Under the pieces are notes generated by a model, which searched no databases, was not told where the DNA came from, and was given only the letters and a program-made list of their open reading frames with translations. The translations under genes were made by a program, and so were the position numbers. This document shows positions 52,364 through 55,177 of a DNA stretch of 55,177 nucleotides, one piece after another; position 1 is the first letter of the stretch; each line of letters opens with the position of its first letter. The stretch is from Bacteroidetes bacterium RIFCSPLOWO2_12_FULL_35_15 (lineage in GTDB: Bacteria > Bacteroidota > Bacteroidia > 2-12-FULL-35-15), in NCBI GenBank assembly GCA_001769385.1, contig MEPB01000058.1, forward strand, positions 77,166 through 132,342, read 5' to 3'.

Positions 52364-52413
52364 TTCAACATATCCAAAATATATGTTGAAATAATCGCAA
52401 ATATTCAACATAT
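52364..52413. other. Iteron-like cluster TTCAACATAT
   Basis: TTCAACATAT at 52364-52373, its exact inverse ATATGTTGAA at 52381-52390 and a third direct copy at 52404-52413; a TTAACATAT partial copy follows at about 52435. It lies between the dinD remnant and the tRNA fragment. Such arrays are typical binding sites for a regulator or for an excision or recombination factor. The binding protein is unknown. Nothing else is evident in 52303-52535. Confidence 0.55.
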
Positions 52414-52535
52414 TAAAAAAACAGGTGAATCGGGTTAACATATTTGTAAAATCCAACAATTACCAGAGCTAGATTCTATTCAATTAAAATAATCTTACTT
52501 ACCTTCGGTGTATCGTAGATTTGTATTCAGAAAAA

Positions 52536-52592
52536 GCGGAATAGAGCATTACACTAATGTAGGGGTCCTGGGTTCGAATCCCAGCGGGATCA
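52536..52592 (+). tRNA. tRNA 3' fragment lacking anticodon triplet (probable att remnant)
   Basis: The sequence contains the 3' part of a tRNA: D-arm half (GCGGAATAGAGC), anticodon stem TTACA/TGTAG, a GGGTC-type variable region, T-arm CTGGG-TTCGAAT-CCCAG, acceptor 3' strand CGGGATC and discriminator A. The anticodon loop reads only C-T-A-A, so three positions, matching 34-36, are missing. The 5' acceptor strand (it should read GATCCCG) is not found upstream. It is therefore not a functional tRNA. Tyrosine integrases often use tRNA 3' ends as att sites, and one follows directly. The amino acid cannot be assigned. Confidence 0.75.
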
Positions 52593-52626
52593 TTAGAAGC
52601 AACTGAAATTGATGTAAATTTTATGA

Positions 52627-53457
52627 GGGACAAAATTTTACAGAGACTTTACCGATTATTTATATGATGATCTTGATTGTTATGACAATTATGTTGGAAG
52701 CTGTATAAAACGCTTACGCGCATTTTTTAATTATCTGATCGAGGAAAAGGATTTAAATGTGGGATCTTTTCATAAGAACTTTTATTCCCATAATGAAGCA
52801 ATTGAAATTATTACTCTAATTCCTGAACAGCTGCATTATTTGATTTATAATAAGATATTTGAAGAATCCCTTCCTGAACATTTAAAAAAAACAAAGGATA
52901 TGTTTGTCTTTGGATGCACTGTTGCATTGCGTGTTTCTGATATTTTGAAACTTTCGAGAAAAAATATTGAATATCTAAATGGGAAACATTATTTAAAAGT
53001 TAGTTCCCAGAAAACCAATACACTTACCCGGACTCTTCTTCCAGATTATGCAATTGACATCATTAACAAATATCCTAAAAATCGTAAAACTATATTTCCG
53101 GAAATTTCCATTGCTCAGTTTAATAAGAATATCAAATCGTTGATTGAACGAACTAGTTGGACTAATGAACAGATAAAAACCCGACAAAAAAGAGGACAGC
53201 CGGTCATTGTATATAAAAACAAAAAGAATAAAGAACCTTATCGTTTTTGTGACCTTATTACTACGCATACTATGCGAAGAACTGCAATTACAACTATGCT
53301 ATGTTTACATATGCCAGAAAATTTAGTAAGAAAAATTTCAGGACATGCAGCCGGAAGTAAAGAGTTTTTTCGGTATGTGGAATTGTCACAAAAATACATG
53401 GATTCTGAAACAGAAAAAATACATGATCAAATTAGAAATAAAGAGTTGTTTTCTTAG
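52627..53457 (+). pseudogene. Tyrosine recombinase (phage-type integrase), 5' truncated
   Basis: An open frame without an ATG runs from 52627, giving FYRDFTDYLYDDLDCYDNYV as the core-binding domain. The only good start is a GTG at 52759 (232 residues), which would drop that domain. The catalytic domain is complete: arginine in ALRVSDILKLSRKNI, HTMRR (H-x-x-R), SGHAAGS and the nucleophile tyrosine in FFRYVELSQKYMDSE. Upstream, LEATEIDVNF right after the tRNA fragment lies in another frame, separated by an 8-base direct repeat AAATTTTA (52616 and 52633). It therefore seems to be an integrase that lost its N-terminus and frame at the tRNA junction. A shorter active product from 52759 cannot be excluded. 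Confidence 0.75.
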
Positions 53458-53607
53458 TAAAATATTAATAGTTTTGATTGTGCAATTTGCATTGCAAAAA
53501 ATGACATAATTTACGCGTTAATTACATATTATTAAAAAAAACGTTCTTTGTAAACAACTGATTTTAAACTAGTAGTATCAATTATTTACTATCCGTTCGG
53601 TGTAGTA

Positions 53608-54609
53608 ATGTCTGGTAGAAACTTTACTTCTGAAAATGGATATAGGTACGGATTTAATGGCCAAGAGAAGGATGATGAGATAATGGGTAAAGGCAATAGC
53701 CTTGAATTTCTTTATCGAATATATGACCCACGATTAGGTAGATTCTTAAGTCTGGATCCAATGGCAAAAGAATTCCCTTGGAATTCACCATACTCATTTG
53801 CTGAAAATAGGGTGATTGATGCAAATGAATTAGAAGGCCGTGAATTTAATTTGGTAAATTCTGTTGACAATCAAGTTCAAAAGCAAGTTGCCCAAATAAA
53901 GAAAGTAGGGCTAAATGATGCCACATCTACAGTACAAATTCAAGCTGGTGCGGGAATGTCTGTATTGTATACTATTGAAGGTACAGCAAACTTAACTACA
54001 TCAGCTGGGCAACTTCAATTTGGAAGGACTGTTGTTAATAATTATGTTAATTACACAAAAACTCCAGAAGGACGTGTAGCAAATTTAATTAATCCTGTTT
54101 CAACATTTTTCTATACAACTTTCTTTAAAAGTGATGTTGATAATTTATCAACAGCTATTGAAAACAAGGATTATTATAATGGTTCAAAGGCTGCAACAAA
54201 TATTGCTATAACGAGTGCTTCAATGGTAACAATGTTTAAAGGATTGTTAAAAGGCTCTCCTGTTGAAGTAGCAAAAGTTTCTAATAATGTAGCATCTGAA
54301 TTCATGTCAAGTGCGACACAAGAATGGGGGAATGGTCTAACGGAAGCTGGCCGTGCACTGCAAAAGCATGCTGGTAGAGCAGGTTCATCTTTTGCTGATG
54401 AAAAATTTTATCAAAAAACGGGGAACGATGCTGCAATTAAATTAATTAATGATATTACAAATTCAAGTGATAAAATGACAAGGGCTGCACCGAGAGGAGG
54501 TCTTGAAGTTTATGACACAAAAACAGGAAAAGGGTACGCAATTTCAAGAGAAGGAAAATTTAATGGATTTAGAGATTTAAAAGAAATTAAAAAAGATGAA
54601 AAGCATTGA
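53608..54609 (+). CDS. Orphan RHS tip with C-terminal toxin-like domain
   Basis: A protein of 333 residues from the ATG at 53608; the frame is open from 53554 and the homology begins at the PFG codons at 53593. It starts within the RHS repeat-associated core (MSGRNFTSENGYRYGFNGQE, RIYDPRLGRFLSLDP) and lacks all preceding RHS repeats. After the core motif comes a variable linker, then a C-terminal domain of about 100 residues (GNGLTEAGRALQKHAGRAGS, and GLEVYDTKTGKGYAISREGK) that resembles small ribonuclease-like toxin tips of RHS/CDI proteins. The family is a recollection, not a search result. The module has no secretion signal, so it is probably a displaced tip kept for recombination with a full RHS gene. 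Confidence 0.8.
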   Translation: MSGRNFTSENGYRYGFNGQEKDDEIMGKGNSLEFLYRIYDPRLGRFLSLDPMAKEFPWNSPYSFAENRVIDANELEGREFNLVNSVDNQVQKQVAQIKKVGLNDATSTVQIQAGAGMSVLYTIEGTANLTTSAGQLQFGRTVVNNYVNYTKTPEGRVANLINPVSTFFYTTFFKSDVDNLSTAIENKDYYNGSKAATNIAITSASMVTMFKGLLKGSPVEVAKVSNNVASEFMSSATQEWGNGLTEAGRALQKHAGRAGSSFADEKFYQKTGNDAAIKLINDITNSSDKMTRAAPRGGLEVYDTKTGKGYAISREGKFNGFRDLKEIKKDEKH

Positions 54610-54811
54610 ACTAGTAGTTGGTAGTCCAGTTGATTATAAAGAATTAGTTGTCTACCTCAGGTACGAAGAACAATATCTAGCTTTGATACAAAAGGAAGAT
54701 GGTATTGACAATATGAAAATTGAATTCTTTGAATTGGAAAAGGAAGCTAAGTTAGATTTAAATGAATTTTTGTCTGCCATACAGGAGGCGAAAAAGACAT
54801 TACTTAAGTAA
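54596..54811 (+). CDS. Probable immunity protein for the RHS toxin tip
   Basis: A small cytoplasmic protein of 71 residues. It overlaps the toxin gene by 14 bases, as usual for immunity genes. The sequence (MKSIELVVGSPVDYKELVVY, ALIQKEDGIDNMKIEFFELE) fits a recurrent small-protein pattern found after RHS/CDI toxins (LVVGSP.DY..L, EDG.....IEF, EAK). It would neutralise the C-terminal domain of the preceding gene. Physical order and overlap support the assignment. The family name is not known to me. Confidence 0.7.
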   Translation: MKSIELVVGSPVDYKELVVYLRYEEQYLALIQKEDGIDNMKIEFFELEKEAKLDLNEFLSAIQEAKKTLLK

Positions 54812-54822
54812 ATCCTGTGTTT

Positions 54823-54896
54823 AAAATCACCGTAGGCACTAGCTGGCAGGGGCTAAGATGAAGCGTTGGGGAAGTGTGGTAGGTCTTAGTGATTTT
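54823..54896. repeat. Inverted repeat AAAATCAC / GTGATTTT after the immunity gene
   Basis: Arms at 54823-54830 and 54889-54896 enclose a GC-richer segment (TAGCTGGCAGGGGCTAAGAT) with CTAAG/CTTAG inner pairing. The composition is unlike the AT-rich surroundings. It may be a structured RNA, a terminator-like element or a small inserted repeat separating the two RHS tips. The stretch 54897-55027 shows nothing recognisable. Confidence 0.45.
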
Positions 54897-55027
54897 GTTG
54901 CATATAAGTTCTGCTTATAAAATAAAATTGTTGGTGTTATAGAACAATTTGCAATAAATATTTCAATCGTTTTTGAGTATTTTTATAACACAGTTCTTTG
55001 AATAAAAATGAAGCAAAAACCGTGTGA

Positions 55028-55177
55028 CCGTTCGGTGCAGAAATGCCGGGTAGAAACTTTACTTCTGAAAATGGCTATAGGTACGGCTTTAATGGAAAAG
55101 AGAAGGATGACGAGGTTAAAGGAAATGGAAACAGTTTGGATTTTGGAGGAAGGATATATGACTCTCGTTTAGGCAGA
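55028..55177 (+). CDS. Second orphan RHS tip, partial at window end
   Basis: An open frame starting right after a TGA at 55025 with PFGAEMPGRNFTSENGYRYG, then FNGKEKDDEVKGNGN and RIYDSRLGR, to the window end. The ATG at 55043 gives MPGRNF. It parallels the first tip from the same PFG codons, with many shared bases, but its upstream sequence is unrelated. It is thus another RHS C-terminal module without the repeat body. Its toxin domain lies beyond the window. Confidence 0.75.

Noticed and set aside
52536-52592. A functional tRNA gene
   Set aside because: The 5' acceptor strand is missing and the anticodon loop is three bases short, so it cannot be a working tRNA.

Overview
The window is a stretch of chromosome from a member of the Bacteroidota. 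I cannot place the genus. The evidence is low GC, near absence of Shine-Dalgarno sequences, TAnnTTTG-type promoter elements, a complete BatA-E aerotolerance-type operon, a Rho with a long N-terminal insertion, a PorE-like OmpA protein, and several secreted proteins ending in a type IX secretion (T9SS) type A sorting domain.

Layout. 1-480: palindromic repeats only. 483-3426: bcp peroxiredoxin, recA, and a TPR lipoprotein. 3714-6590: a CxxCH-containing T9SS protein and a lipoprotein. 6833-11823 (minus): a DUF4199 membrane protein, a large AsmA-like protein, a small GIY-YIG nuclease sitting between inverted REP-like hairpins, and aroC. 11940-17251 (plus): hutI, a fused ftcD and a membrane-anchored patatin, apparently one transcription unit. 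17304-18406 (minus): a 63-residue small protein and an ECF sigma factor. 18674-23188 (plus): uvrA and a TMTC-like membrane glycosyltransferase with TPRs. 23240-25789 (minus): an ABC exporter and truA. 26020-34788 (plus): moxR, DUF58, a BatD-like membrane protein, batA, batB, batC, batD and batE. 34878-40271: an XRE regulator, a phosphoesterase, rho and the PorE-like protein. 40546-44210 (minus): a T9SS protein, a GNAT acetyltransferase and a subtilisin with a T9SS tail. 44423-51723: a RecB/AddA-type helicase-nuclease, a 2OG-Fe(II) oxygenase and a YfhO-like membrane protein.

From about 51,724 to the end the window becomes an accessory island. It holds a frameshifted and deleted dinD remnant, an iteron-like cluster, a tRNA 3' fragment that lacks three anticodon-loop bases, a 5'-truncated tyrosine integrase abutting that fragment, and at least two orphan RHS tip modules. 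The first tip carries a toxin-like C-terminus and a small overlapping immunity-like gene.

The most interesting signal is a dispersed family of short hairpins of the form GTCAT-NNN-GA...CG-A-N'N'N'-ATC. Their stems covary between copies (TCT/AGA, TCC/GGA, TTC/GAA, CTC/GAG, TGC/GCA). They often occur as inverted pairs 70-90 bp long. One inverted pair encloses the GIY-YIG nuclease gene. This resembles a REP/RAYT system in which a GIY-YIG nuclease takes the place of the tyrosine transposase. The idea is an inference, but it can be tested across genomes.
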